Origin: Thuidium tamariscinum
Taxonomy: Eukaryota > Streptophyta > Bryopsida > Hypnales > Thuidiaceae
DNA length: 64,000 nt
Direction: 5' to 3'
Assembly: GCA_947034885.2 (NCBI GenBank)
Contig: OX344749.2
Location: forward strand, 46,219,682-46,283,681
Shown: positions 37,131-50,425 of the stretch, piece after piece
Layout: each line of letters opens with the position of its first letter
Position numbering within the stretch: position 1 is the stretch's first letter
Program-made: the position numbers and the translations under genes
Notes under the pieces: generated by a model
Told to the model about the DNA's origin: nothing
The model's database searches: none
The model's input: the letters and a program-made list of their open reading frames with translations, nothing else

Positions 37131-38431
37131 CCTTTTTTGAAATTTTGAATTTGTGAATTTTGTGAATTTTGTGAATTTGTATGAATTTGTATGAATTTTT
37201 ATAAATTTAGTATGAATTATGTGAATGAATATTTTTCAAACCATATTGTGTGTTTCATCTTATAATTGGTTTAAGGTGATGTAGACCTCTCAAAAATGCA
37301 CTTAAAGTTTAATTGGTAACATGTCCTTTATGAAACTCAAATAATATCCTTAATTAGAGAATGGTCTTGGAATCACTTTTTAATTCTTTAGAGAATTATA
37401 GTCTAATTCAAGATGAATACACTTTCAATTTACACTACTATAGCCTATAAAAATGTATGGATTCATTTTTCTCTCTCTTTCACTTCTTTCATTAAGGACC
37501 ATAGAAAGTTCTTCTACTATGGCACTATAGCTACATTAATAAGATTTTCACTAGTGCATCATTCATGGGCAAGTTTGCACTCATGATTGTTTTGATGTAG
37601 AAGGATCTTTGATCCAAAGAAAGTAAAAGTCTTTTGACGTTAACGTTACAGACCTTTGTATTCAATGTATTGTTTATTTCAGGTTCATCAAATTGGGAGT
37701 ATAATGGAATTGGAAAATTTTGCCTTGTTGATTCAATATTTATACAAGTATAACAATTTTTTCCCAATTGTTAGATGTTGAAAATTCAACAAATAGGTAA
37801 ATTGGAGAAAATGCATTGGTTCATCATACATTCAAGAATCAATACTCATACAAGCAATTCTCAAGAAATAATTGAGAACTATACAACAAATAATAGTTAC
37901 AATAATAACAATGCAATTAATAGGAAATCCGTTGATTGATTTATAGTACGTCTTTCTATTAGTGAAAACTTTATTTTCAAATTTTGATTGACAACAAAGA
38001 TAATACTCCATTCCTGTCTAACTAAAATTTCTAAATCAAAATGATTTTCAATAGATTAGCTAAATTATAAAAATTATTTTAAAAAAAAGACATTAGTGTG
38101 TCTTCCACTGCTTGAATTGACTTGAATAACGAAAATTTGTGAATTTTTAAATACTTCTATGAGAGATCAAATTTTGGTTATTTATAAACGATGTTTTCAT
38201 ATGCATGATTTTTCACCAATTAGCTACTATCTTAAAGCCTACTAAAAGTGGCTTTGTCTTTTTTTTTCAAAATTTGGCAATGAAAATAGCCACATTGTTG
38301 CTACATTTTTTAAAGCAATAGCCAAATTTCACTTGTAATTTCAAAATCCAATATTAAAATCTATCGCATGAATATTTGGCCATTTCTCCAAAATGATTTT
38401 CTTTTAAAAACTAAAAACACACTGTCTATAA
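37131..38431. other. AT-rich intergenic DNA starting with a short microrepeat
   Basis: 37140-37210 has repeated GTGAATTT and TATGAATTT words. The rest has no recognised feature. Confidence 0.4.
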
Positions 38432-38709
38432 CAACCCTTTTTTTTAGTACCATGGGGCCAAATTGTACCATTTCAAAATAAATATCTTTTTTTCACCAGA
38501 TAAAAGTAATCTTTTTTCGCCATAAATTTTCCGATTATCTTTAAAATATGGATGAAGTCACCAACTTTGGATGAAAAAGTGTATGAATATGACGAAAAAG
38601 TATTTTTAAGCCCAAAAGACAGACGAATGTAGAAATACAATGCTTCACCAAATTTGAAGTGATTACCCATCTTGGCACTTTCTCAAAAAGTTAAAAAAAA
38701 AGGGGTTGG
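38432..38709. mobile_element. ACCATGGGGCCA repeat family, copy 1
   Basis: This unit starts CAACCCTTTTTTTT and ends AAAAAAGGGGTTGG (inverted). It shares ACCATGGGGCCA, ATTTCAAAATAAAT and CTTGGCACTTTCTCAAAAAG with 53124-53429. A decayed copy in inverse orientation lies at about 42107-42270. Confidence 0.7.
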
Positions 38710-40149
38710 TTTGTAACTAAAGAACTTATATTTCTCTTATAGGAGAGGGCTCATAAACTCATGCTTTAGCACCTGTCCATTAAGAGGCTTTGAAATGGAT
38801 AGTTGATAGTCAAAAAATGAATTGTGGATTACATTGAAGCATGCTAAGATTTGATTTTTGCTAATTGAATGGATGGTTTCAGAGTCCCAATGGCTTCATT
38901 CTCAACTAAGTGGTTAGGTGTTTCCTGATTATATTTAAAATAAAAATTGGTTGTTGAAGTACCTTCTTTCAAGTGTTCAAAAATCTAAAATAATGATTTA
39001 TTCAAATATTCAAATATTCATTTCAGTTTTAGAAAGGAACACTTTTAGAAACAAATGCTATTACTTTTTACATGTTGCAATGCTAGTTTTTGAAGCAAGC
39101 TAGATTAATTTTTCAAACTACACATGTATGGGTTTGCAAGGCCTACCGATCACAAATAGGGCCCTATGCCAGACTGTGTTTGGAAATTCATAACTAATTC
39201 AATAATGCTTCAAAAAATATGAAACAACTTGTGTTAGATTCCTCGTTTATTTCTCTTTTACTGAAAAATGAGTGGAAAATATTACCATCCAAACAAATAC
39301 ATGAAAAAGGCGGACCAGCCCTTAGATTAGCGGTTTATGAGCCGCCTCCCCTAATAAAATGTGGCAGCATAATTGACCACGTGATTGCCGAGTGTGAGGA
39401 AAGGGAATTCTATAAACCAAGGGAGCCTAAGGTCGAATTTTTAAAAATTAATTTTAATTGTCCAGCCTCCTGGCTTGGCTGTTGTTTTGGTTTGGTTTTT
39501 TTAATGCAATGGTTCTTTCCATGTGTTCAAAATTTAATTAATTAATTAATTTTAATTTTAATTTTTTTTAAAGGTCAAATAAAAGGCCCAAACACAAAAT
39601 GTGCATGGTGGAATAACTCCACCATGAGGAGGCCCACCTCCGTCTTTGGGGTTCCAGGTTCTTACTAATAAAAATAAATCATGAAAGCTCTTGATTCATT
39701 GGCTGGTTTGTTTTTAATTTCACTTATTCGCCCGGAATCTTTTAATTTTCTGTATTAAAAGCCTTGAAGTTATTATTAGTTACTCCTGGTTTGCCGGTGG
39801 GTCTTAATAATGCCTTTGCTTGTTGTGCACTTTGTTCTTAATGTTTTTCTGGGGACCACTGGAAAGGCATTTCTTGTGCTCTTTGGCCTCTTCTGTACGT
39901 TTGGCGAACCTCATTAATTTTAGCACCAGGGAGGCTAGGAATAGCATTGAAGTGACTACCCAAAGGGGAAGGAAAGTCGGAAGGATATTATTATTATTGG
40001 CTTACGAATTGGTGGCGGGGGCAGGGTATGGCATTGCAGGACGGTACAGGAACTGAAATCCTGCCTTCAAAGGTGGACCCAACAGGGTAAATTTTGGATT
40101 CTCCGAGGTAAAAGTGAAAAAGAGCCCCTTATTTAGAGTCATGTCTTCG

Positions 40150-40335
40150 GGAGAACTGACCCCCTTATTGCCCCCTATTTTGTGCCATATATTTCAGATT
40201 TTCTTCACAGCTCCTAGCTATATGAGGGCCTTTGATTCTATATATGAATTCAGAATTTGCAAAAAATAAAATTTGCAAAAAATAAGAAATTCCGGGGTTT
40301 GGCCTAGCGGGGCAATAAGGGAGTCAATTCACCCT
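40150..40335. repeat. Small inverted-repeat unit inside the 39285 element
   Basis: GAACTGACCCCCTTATTGCC near 40153 faces GGGGCAATAAGGGAGTCAAT near 40309. A similar GTGAACTGATCCCCTC occurs at 7412, which suggests a dispersed family. Confidence 0.5.
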
Positions 40336-40726
40336 AGCCCATGTTGTCTAGGGTATGATGAAGACCTCTCCGACCTCATTTGGGGGCCGGGAGAACTAAG
40401 CCCTTGCTCAGCCACTCGGATAAAATGCTGTAATTTTTTTATTTTTTACACAAATTTTCTTTTACAAATTTTGAATTCATATTTGCGATTAGAGACCCCA
40501 AATTAGTAAGGGGGTGAAGAAAGTATAGGTGATCACGGCCTCAACTAGGGGACTTTTTGTTTTGATTGCACCTCTAGTAAAACATCGTAAGGCCGAGCAA
40601 GGGGGCCAATCCACCTGGATCTCATTTGGGGTCTCCGTCTAAATTGCAAATATTGATGATTTCAGAATTTAAAAAAATATATATATTTGCAAAAATTTAA
40701 ATTTTTTGGTATTTTCCCCCGCAAAA

Positions 40727-40984
40727 CGTTAAACCATACCATCAAAGGTGGGCCTAGCAGGATAAATCTCATTTTACTAGGGGTTAACAAGGATTTGGGG
40801 TTTACATTTGTGTTGGGTTTTTTGGTATGTTCTTGGTCCCCCAAACTCTAAGTTGGGATCTCTAATTCTGAATCTGAATTCTGAATTTGGAAAAAAATAA
40901 AAAATGCGAAAAATAAAAAATTTCAGCGTTTTCCCGGGGATAAATCCATCCTGCGGGGCCCACCTTTGATGGTATGATTTAACG
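40727..40984. mobile_element. Inverted-repeat MITE, ATCATACCATC family, copy 2
   Basis: Ends CGTTAAACCATACCATCAA and TTTGATGGTATGATTTAACG are inverted. The interior matches 7110-7365 in reverse orientation (ATCTCATTTTACTAGGGG, ACCAAAAAACCC as complement). A further partial terminal piece lies at about 40998-41055. Confidence 0.75.
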
Positions 40985-41239
40985 CTGCCCTTTTCCCCCG
41001 AGGTAAATTCACCCTGCTGGGCCCACGTTCGAAGGCTGGATTTAACTGACGTCCTGCCAGGGTAGTTACTTGATTTTTTGACACGTACAGAAGGTAACAG
41101 GCCAAGGTTGGGGGAGCCTGTGTGCTAATTAAGGTAAGAGGCTCAGAAATCGCTCATTTAAGGGCTGGTCCGCCTTTTTCATGTATTTTATTGGATGGTA
41201 CAGTGGAAACATCCAAAATCATCAACAAAGTTTATGTCA

Positions 41240-41764
41240 TTAACCCCTAAAGTCTCATTGTTCCTACAGGGGACAAAATGGATTTCAAGCAGTCTCTTAT
41301 GGATTCAATTTTTTGTAAAACTTCTTGAAACTTTCTCATAAGATAAAAAAAATTATTAGCTTTTAGGAAATATAATTTTTATTTCAATTAGTGCCCAAGA
41401 GCAAAAGTTATGCTACAATAACCTCAAAATGGAGGAAATCGAGCAGCAAATTTTTTTTTTTGGAAGCTTTGACCCATTCCATTTGGATTGGTGATGTGAA
41501 AGTTATAGAGCTTCTTGTTTTGCGGGCAATTAGAGCATCTTCATGGAAAAAACTTTTTCTTCTACTTTGATTGCAAATATCTTTTGATCTATATGGTCAA
41601 AAATCACAAAATTTATACTACATGATTTGAGACAAGTGTAGAATAAGATCCTATAGTTAAATTATTTAAAAAGTGTTTTTAAAAATTCTTTGAATGAATG
41701 CGATAGAAGTGGTAGTTTTGAGTGTTTTTTGACATAAAAATGGCCTTGGGACTTTAGGGGTTAA
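41240..41764. mobile_element. TTAA-family element, 525 bp
   Basis: TTAACCCCTAAAGTC on the left and ACTTTAGGGGTTAA on the right. The interior resembles the 5121-6032 subtype in reverse orientation. Confidence 0.85.
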
Positions 41765-42381
41765 ATAATATTTTTTTCAACAAATCTGATTTGTTGGATT
41801 TTGTACAATCGGCCTCAATGGAGATTGGCATGGCCACTAAATGTAAAGCAATTCTAAAATTTGAGCCCCTCTCTTTTGAATTTTTGTTTCTTGAATCAAC
41901 CTGGCTTATTAGCCTTAAGGCCTTTACAAATGGGAGAATCAACCCCATTTATAATCTTATTATAATGACTAGTTGAGTCTAGCCTCTAGCCTAAAAAGGG
42001 GTTGGAATTTTGTGCAATTAACTTAGAGAGGAATTAGTCGGATCTCTAGGTGTAAAGCGGCCCTAATTTCTACATTTATGAATCTTTGGAACCAATTAAC
42101 ACTTTCCAATTGTATTCATGCACTTTTTCATCCAAATTTGGCAACTTCGTCCACATTTTAAATAGAAATGGAAGATTTATAGAGGTAGAAATTTTCTTTT
42201 ATATGGAAAAAAATGGAGATTTATTCTAAAATGATACAATTGGTTCTATGGTAGCCCCCACCCCCATTGGATGGTATCTATTGACTAGATGAATTATAAA
42301 GTTGTAAAATAGTCCCATTTAGAAAGAATCTTCTACGATAATGACATGTACAAGAATTTTGAATGTATTCAAAGTGAATAT

Positions 42382-43319
42382 TTAACCCCTAAAGGACCAA
42401 AGTGCTTTTTTGGCAACATAGCGATTTTGGGCAGGTACGTGTGACTAGAGATTTCTATATTTTGGAACGAAAATTTAATAGAAGGTGTGGACGAGGAGTA
42501 TCTTTCAAGCCCAACAATTTTCATGACTTTTGACTACATGGTTGAAAAGTTATTGCATAATATGTTGTTTGTTTCTCAACTCGGGCAGTTCGGGCAGATC
42601 AGAAAAAATCACTTTTCTTGGAAACCAAAATTTGAAATTGGTTTTATAGATTTATATATATGTGGAAATCTTTGAATCATTCCATTTGGATTAATGAGTC
42701 AAAAGTTATGAAGAATTTTAGTTTGCGGGTAGTTATGGATTCTCTACTCTTAAATAAACTTTGAAGTCCTTTATTTTACTCAATTTTCAATATTTTTGAA
42801 AAAAACAAAAAAAATTGGGTGTAGAATGTTTATTACAACATTTGAACCATTGAGATTGGCATTTTTCAATTCAATAAATAAATTGTTAAACATTTAGTGT
42901 TTTGAATAATTCTCTACTTCTCTCTACTTACTATTTTTTTTGTACATGTTGTACAATTCGAAATGATTTGAAATTTTTTGAGCATGTAGACAACTTGAAT
43001 TGAAGAATGAATCCAAAGAGTACTAACAACCATTTTGAATATTTTTTCATACAAATGTGGCCTTCTGAAGTGCAGTTGCCCGGATTTCCGTAGTGATAAA
43101 AAAAGGGATTTTTGTAACTTCAAACACTATTATCTTACAATCTACATGGCGGAATTTTCTGAATTTTTTTGTACATTCTCTCAAACTAGTGTACTCTAAG
43201 ATCCTATGGTTACATTATTCTAAAAATGTTTTTTTTTCTAAAATTTGATAGTTATCCTAAAAATGACAGTTTTGGAGCAATTTTGGTGAAAACATAGTCA
43301 AAAACCTTTAGGGGTTAAA
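42382..43319. mobile_element. TTAA-family element, 938 bp, reverse orientation
   Basis: TTAACCCCTAAAGGACCAA at the left and CCTTTAGGGGTTAA at the right. The interior is the reverse complement of the 3260-4191 element across its length. At the position where element 1 carries its insertion, this copy also has a single TTAA (near 42476). Confidence 0.9.
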
Positions 43320-44760
43320 GATTAAAGGTACCGTAGTTCATTAAGTAGTATTCATTTTAAGTGTTTTGGACCTTAGTACATTAAGAGGTGTTCGTGAGTT
43401 CAAATTTAGACTTTTGTAAGGTACTTACTTCTATAATCCACTCAACTATGATAGAATCAAATGACTCCATTATTGTATGTAGACCAAAGAATTTTTCAAA
43501 ACAAAGGATAAGTAGAGGTTTTTATAGCTTTACCTCCAGTAGAAGCATCAACAAAGAAATTGACCATCTTAGGAAAAAACATCCATTATGACTTATAGAC
43601 ATCTATTAAAAGTGTCCCCTGTATTGCAATTAAATCACTCTCATGCTTAATTGCAATTTGTCAACAATTGACTCTTTAGATTTTAGTTTTGTAAACAAGC
43701 TATGTCATGGTTTTAGTGCATAAGGAATTTCTCTAAGTCTTTAAAATTTTACAATAATTATATGTCTTATTAAAGAATTCTGTTTATTTAAATAATTTAT
43801 TTTAATTTGTTAATACTAACAAAAAAAATTTGATAAAGGTCTTTCCCAACTATGTTGATTTCTTTATTTTGACATTTTTCAAATTTTTTCAACTAAAAGT
43901 CTATTAGGTTTAGACAACTTAAAATTTTCCAATATACACTTCATACACATTGGTCTTCCATGTCAAAGTTAGACTTTTTTTTCCAAGGGTGGAGTTGATT
44001 TTAGAGCAAATCTTCAATATCAAATTCAAAATTTCATAACTAATTCAAGAAGAATTGCAAAAATATGATTCAATGCAAATCAATGCAATTTTTTTGAAGT
44101 GAAATCAACTAAAAAAATCTTTAGAAGCATTCAAATTCATTCCAAATACATAGATCAATGCTTAGAACAACTTTTTATAAATATGTAATTGTGTGTGTAT
44201 TTTTCATTTTTCTAAACACCAAATTTCATTAATCAAATTTATATAAGGTTAATCCCTCAAGGTTGAAGACCTTTTGGTGTTCAAAAATATCCATGCTTTC
44301 AAGCCTTATACGTCTACATGTCACTAAGCTATGAAAATCTCTATTGTACAATCTTGTAGTGTATATGTTGTAGATGACATGGATTAAATTTGGAGTCATT
44401 TGGCTATATAAATTGCAAAATTATTATGTTTTTGTGTTGAAAAAAGATGCTCAAATTTTCCTAAAAATACATTTGGAGGTGAAATTTGAATTTTAAACTT
44501 ATCCAAATGAAAAACTTTAAATTAAGAAGTGCTTTGAAATCAACATACAAAGACATTGGTGGAAAATAATGTCATTCAATTGACTCATTGTGTTAGCAAA
44601 ATGACTTGAAATAGTAAAAAAATAGCAAAATAGGGTGCTGAAAATACATCCATGATTGAACTTCCTACTAATATGCTTCTCAATCACTCATAACTTATTG
44701 GATTGATATGGAATTTTAGCCTCACAAACTGGACTTGAATGTGCAACTTTTCCAATTTTT
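43320..44760. other. AT-rich intergenic DNA, nothing recognised
   Basis: Between two TTAA-family elements. Only chance frames up to about 67 codons. Confidence 0.45.
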
Positions 44761-45105
44761 TTAACCCCTAAAGCCCTGAGCTGCGTTTTTGGCAACATAG
44801 CGATTTGGGGCAGCTCACTACAAATGCTGTTTTTTGGGGTTTTTTTTTATAAATTTTGACACAACATGTGTCAAAGAAGTTTTTTCAGTTGCCCAGTCTG
44901 CCCAACGTTCAAACAAAACAACATATCATGCCATAACTTCTTAACCGTTTAATCAAAAGTTATGAAAATTGTTGGGCCTTGAAGCTACTCCTTGGACACA
45001 TGTTGTGTCAAAATTTCAAAAAAGAACAAAAAAAACTCCATTCGTAATGAGCTGCCTGAAATTGCTATGTTGCCAAAAAACGCAACTCAGGGCTTTAGGG
45101 GTTAA
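44761..45105. mobile_element. Short TTAA-family element with about 70-bp terminal inverted repeats
   Basis: Starts TTAACCCCTAAAGCCCTGAG and ends CTCAGGGCTTTAGGGGTTAA. The inverted match continues inward through TTTTTGGCAACATAGC and GCAGCTCA to about 70 bp. At 345 bp it is an internally deleted or two-ended form with no coding capacity. Confidence 0.9.
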
Positions 45106-45719
45106 ATTAGAAATAGACTCTGTATAAAGAAAAAACAAGCTTCCAAAGTTCATTGTAGTCCAAGAATGTCTAGTTTTTGAACTTTGAATTGCTTCCAAAC
45201 ATTCAAAACAAATTGGATTGCTATAAGAATTTGACCACAGTAATAAGACTTCAAGGAGAACAAAACCCAATAAATTTTGATGGAAACAAACATTGGATAA
45301 AGGAGATACAAGCCTTCAAAGTTTCAACCATCAATTATAGTTTGGTAAGCTCAAATTGGATCTAAAAATTTTACTACACAAACTAGACTAGTATGCACAA
45401 CTTTCCCAAGAAGTTTTATTGAATTCGGCCATTGGATGCAAAAGTTATAGTACACTTTGAATTGGATTGCCAAACTATGTGAGGCCACTTTTGAGACCCT
45501 TAGACATTCAGAGGTTAAGGTAAAGTGACTTAACTTCTAAAGTCCCGATGCATTTTTAATCACAAAACACTCAAAACTACTATTTCTATTGCAAAAAAAA
45601 ATAGAAGTCAAAACATCTTTTCTTGCATATTTAATTGTAGGGGCTTGCATTAAAACAACACAAGAACATTTGAAGAACTTGAAAGAAGTTTGACGTGGTA
45701 TGTTACAAGATACTTTCAT

Positions 45720-46793
45720 TTAACCCCTAGAGATTTTTTACTATGTTTTTACCAAAAACACTCCAAAACTATAATTTCCAATACAAATGCAAAATTTAGA
45801 ATTTTTTTTGACATATGTAACCATAGGGTCTTGTAGTAGGGTGGTTTGAAAAGATGTGGAAAAAGTTTCAAAAATTTTTGTTGTATAGATTGCAAGTTAT
45901 TAACATTTGAATTGGCAAAAATCCTTTTTTTTATTCCTCCATAAACTTGGGCAATTGCACTTCACAAGGTCACATTTGTATGAAAAAATGTTTAAAACGG
46001 TGGTTAATCTTTCAATTCATTATTAAATGCAAATTGGATATATCGTCAAAAAATTTCAAATCATTTGGATTTGTACAACATATGGACAAAAAATAGTTGA
46101 TAGAAAGAAGTAGAAAATGCTTTAAAATATTGAATTGTAAACAATTTATTTATAGAAATGACAAATGCCAATCCCAATGGTTGTAAAATTTTAATTAAAA
46201 ATCTTCATTTGATGTTTCATTTTTTTTTCTAAAATATTAAAAATTGAATCAAATAAAGGATTTCAAGCTCTTTTTGTAGAATAGAGATTCTATAACTACC
46301 TCCAAACTAAAATTTTCATAACTTTTGAGTCATTGATGAAAGTAGAATGATTCAAAACTTTTGACATAGATATGAATTTAATAAACCAATTTAAATTTTA
46401 AATTTCTTAAGAAAATTATTATTGAAGAAGTTTTTTTAGCTGCCCGAGTTGCTTAGAGATCAAAGAAAATTGCATATCATGCCATAACTTTTTAACCATG
46501 TAGTCAAAAGTTATGAAAATCATTGGGCCTTAAAGGTACTTCTTGGGAAAATGTTTATATTTCATATCTTTATAAAACCATCCTCAAACATGGCTAAGCT
46601 TAATGAATATATATATATTTATATATATATCTGTGTGTGTGTGTGAAAAAAGAATTCGTGTGATTATTGAAGAAAAATAAAAAATTTGAATTTTGAATAG
46701 AAAATTTCAAACGAAAAAAAACCCTTCATTCATAATGAGTTGCCCAAAATTGCCATGTTGCTAAAAAACACAATTTAGGGCTTTAGGAGTTAA
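45720..46793. mobile_element. TTAA-family element, 1.07 kb
   Basis: TTAACCCCTAGAGATTTTTT on the left, CTTTAGGAGTTAA on the right. The interior follows the 3260 element, with a simple TA/TG repeat near 46608-46644. A degraded further left end (TTAACTTCTAAAG) lies at 45530. Confidence 0.8.
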
Positions 46794-48059
46794 AGTGAAT
46801 TAAGCACCCGGGGAGATCACTCCTTCTAATTTTAAGCATACACCTGAGTTAAGAAGGTATTTAACATGGGGCTATTTACCTTCATTATAGTAATTAAAAT
46901 GATCGTATTTTTACATATAAATTCAATCTTTTGGTTTTTATAGTTAGGCTATCTTATATACAAAATTTATATGTCTAATTTTTTTGTACCCATTTACACC
47001 ACACCATAAAAGTAGTGTCTTACATATACACTTTTTCTTTTATATATGCACTACTTGTATTGTAGCACAATTTCAAATGACAAATTAAAATGTGAAATGC
47101 AACAATAGTTTTGAATATTTTTAGATTCTATGCCATGTATTTTAAACAATCTAATATGGTGAATAATAAACATCATAAAAACATTAAACATAGTTATGAT
47201 AGTGAAACTAAAAAAAATACCCAATACTAGCAATATAACATGAACAACATGAGAAATTGACACTCTAAAAACATTATAGATTAACACAAGAATATGACCT
47301 CTATTATAACATAGAGACCATATATTTTATCTATACATATGCATTTGCATTTTGCAATGGTTTTGAATTTAGAATCAAAAAATAAAAGAGTATTTATTAA
47401 ACACTAGTAAAAAGAAGATGATTCTAAACATTTACAAGCATATGTTCAAGAAGTTGAAGCAAATCTAGAGTTTGTAGTGTCAAAGTATAGAAAAGATTCC
47501 ATGCAAATGTTGCAAACCCTACACCAATTTCTTAATGGGTACTTTGTGTGAATACAAATCTCCATAGTACAACCTCATTGTAAATTTACAACTGAACTCT
47601 TTTGTCTCGGAATAGTAGATTCTTACATATTGTCACATAGTTGGCATACTTATAGAAAGATTTGTTTGTACAAGCTAGAATTATTTGATAGTAACAACAA
47701 ATCTCTTGAAAAATATCCCTAGATTTTCTAGATTGTATAATTTTTATCAGTCACTTAAAAGTTTGTCTACATCTATATTCACTATACTACAAGCTTTTTG
47801 TACAAATCCTATTTGTAGAAGCTAATTTATTAATAAAAATTCCTACTAAATGATGTTTATATATAGCCTAATTTATATATAATAGGATATGTGACATTTC
47901 AAGGACCCTATAGTAGTCCTACATATTATATAAAATTTATCCCCTTTGAATTAAATAGACCCTATCTTTTAACTGACATAGTTTTTTTAAAATCACTAGT
48001 AATCTCCCCGGGATTAAGCAAGTTTTTGCACTTTAAATGACTTGATTATAAGACATTAA
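46794..48059. other. AT-rich intergenic DNA, nothing recognised
   Basis: No terminal repeats or coding frames beyond chance. TA-rich tracts dominate. Confidence 0.45.
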
Positions 48060-49028
48060 ATTTTTGTAACTTAAAAAAAATTTCCATATAGATTTTGAAT
48101 TTCAATTTACTAATGTTGAAGAATTGAGTGGAGAGTAAAAAAAAATTTCAAAAGAATCTTAATTTGGTTCTTTAAAAAATTATTAAGTAGAAGCACATAC
48201 AATATAGAATAAATTTTTTAATTATTGATAGCTCTAAGTTGTAATTGAAATACACTAATGCCAATGGTGAGATTGGTCTAGAAAGTGAACTAAACCTTGT
48301 AGTCCTTCATTTTTTTTATTGCAAAAATTGAGTACAAGAGTGAATTTAGTACCTTCTTTCATCTAAAAGATGTATTAATTGCCTACAAAACAAGAAAGTC
48401 TATAATTCTCACATCGCTAATCCAAATAGAATTCATTAGGGGAGATTTGAGGGCACTAAAGACTATGAGTTTTCTTGAGTTCCCGGACTATGGGAATGTG
48501 CTACATCAAGAGTCTGATGTGGTTGAAAGACAGTGACATCAAAAACTATTAATTTTAAAATTTTTTAAAAATAAAATAAAAATTGAATTTTCTTTTAAAT
48601 GAAAAAAAAATCAATTTTAGGTTTCTTAACACTTTTAGAGTTTTTTTAATTTAATTATGTGAAAAATAATTTAAATAAAAAATTTAGCCATTATAGGTTG
48701 GTTTTTTTTTTTCTAAATAACACAAAGAATAGGGAGATGAGTGACTTTGAAATGGCCCTCCCTCACCCTCAAATCTTCACTAATGACTAAAAGCTTTTCA
48801 TATAAATAAATATACAATCTATGAGAAACAAAATTTTAAATTTCTAATTCATTTTTTTGGTACTATATAAACTACATTTTGAGCTAGTGAGCATTGTTTG
48901 CTTCCAACACCAACTAAGTTAAAATCTATGATTCCAAAACTATAATCACATCAAAAATCACATCAAAATTGAACCAATCTAAACCTTGAAATATCCTCTA
49001 AAGAGACATTCGAGACTTTAGGGGTTAA
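48060..49028. mobile_element. Decayed TTAA-family element carrying a nested MITE
   Basis: The right end ACTTTAGGGGTTAA (49025-49028) is clear; the left end is degraded. The interior resembles 5121-6032. A CATTAG MITE occupies 48434-48785. Confidence 0.55.
48434..48785. mobile_element. CATTAG-family MITE
   Basis: Left end CATTAGGGGAGATTTGAGGG, right end CCCTCAAATCTTCACTAATG, inverted. The interior has TTCCCGGACTATGGGAA and a TGATGTGG/TGACATCA hairpin. Confidence 0.75.
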
Positions 49029-49608
49029 AGTTGACTCAGCCCTAGTGAGATTGGAATACAATAAGAGAGAGAACATATTTTTTAAGTATAGTCCTAGTAG
49101 TATAGTTCTATAATTAATGACATTTAAGGAAAATTGTACTAGTATATGTGATTTCAATAATATCTTAATAAAAATAAATCTACAGGGTCATTATTTATAG
49201 GACTATACTATGAAGACTATGCTTAAAGCACCCCTTTCTTTTGTAGAAAATGCAAGCAAAGAGAATATGAATTTTATGACTTTTTTAGAAACCTTTATTG
49301 TTACATAGAGACATGCTAAATGTTTAATGGCTTTGTAAGGATTAGAGTTTGACTATAAATTAATGATATCAAAAATTTCAATGAATAATGTTATAAGGTT
49401 AAATAATTGATAAAAGGTTCATTAATTCCTGCCCACTCTTGAGGGAATATTTTGGATTATTGATGCAATATGGATTTGATTGTACATTGATTGTTAAAAT
49501 TCCTTGACTATGTTTTCATCAAAAACACTCTAGAATTGCCATTTCTAGTACAAGTATCAAACTTATGAAAAAAAATCATTTTTTCATGCATATAACTATA
49601 AGATGTTG

Positions 49609-49936
49609 TAAAAGAGGAGGTCCAAAAAGTGCCCATCTAAGAGCTAAAAATGAATTTAGGAAGTTGGAACTTTTTGAATTATTTTTTACTAAATTTATCT
49701 TGAAGACAAGTAGAATTGGCATTTAATCCTAGTCTTTTTATATTTTTTGGAGCTTTGTAGACTTTATTATGATTTTTTGAAGTCAAAATGGCATAGGGCT
49801 CTAAAATTGCTCCCCCCCCTCAAATATATATTGTTTGTACATTATTGTAAAGATGAAAAACAACATGTACAAACAATGTATATTTGAGAAGGTAGGTGGT
49901 TTTAAAGTCTAAGTGGTTTTTGAGCCTCCTCCCTTA
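49609..49936. mobile_element. TAAGGTA-related MITE nested in a TTAA element
   Basis: Left end TAAAAGAGGAGGTCCAAAAA, right end TTTTTGAGCCTCCTCCCTTA (inverted). The interior shares GGCATAGGGCTCTAAAAT and AACATGTACAAAC with the family. Confidence 0.7.
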
Positions 49937-50113
49937 GTGTGCTTGATTAAGAAAATAGAAAAAAAATTTCAAGAATTTCTTCCCTATGGATTAGAAGATA
50001 ATAGTGTTTGAATAAACAAATTTTCTTAAGCCCTTTGAAATATTGGGTAGCTATACTTTGCAAGCTCACATTTGTATGAAAAAATGTCCACATTGGTGGT
50101 GCTTCCTTAAATT

Positions 50114-50410
50114 CATTAGGAGGGATTTGAGGGCTCCAACGGGCCGTTTCAGGACTGTTCCCGAAACTGGTCTGGAGAACGGCTGGCTGCTATTGAGCCA
50201 GAATTTCTCAAAAAAAAAAAAAAATTTAAAATTGGGGGGTCCTGAAATATGAAAAGAAGTCCAAAAAGATTCCAAAAAAAGAAGTTAATGACGTGGCAGT
50301 CACTCGACCATGTAGGATTCCCTGCTGAACTACATTCCTGTGGCAGATTACAGGATTTCGGGCTGTAGGAACTCGCGGGCTTCTAGAGCCCTCAAATCTC
50401 TCCTAATACA
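50114..50410. mobile_element. CATTAG-family MITE nested in a TTAA element
   Basis: Left end CATTAGGAGGGATTTGAGGG, right end CCCTCAAATCTCTCCTAAT (inverted). The interior has GGCCGTTTCAGGAC and AATGACGTGGCAGTC. Host sequence ATTCAT..CCTTCAAGGC is split by it. Confidence 0.85.
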
Positions 50411-50425
50411 TCCTTCAAGGCAAAT

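Larger units (their letters stand above)
39285..41198. mobile_element. 1.9-kb transposon-like element with long terminal inverted repeats
   Basis: The left end CCATCC..ATACATGAAAAAGGCGGACC matches the complement of the right end (about 41130-41198) over some 65 bp, including GGACCAGCCCTTA and GAGCGATTT-like words. The bases outside are TA on both sides. The interior is GC-richer, holds two smaller inverted-repeat elements (40150-40335 and 40727-40984) and has no transposase I recognise. A short perfect hairpin, ATGGTGGA..TCCACCAT, lies near 39607-39630. Confidence 0.7.
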
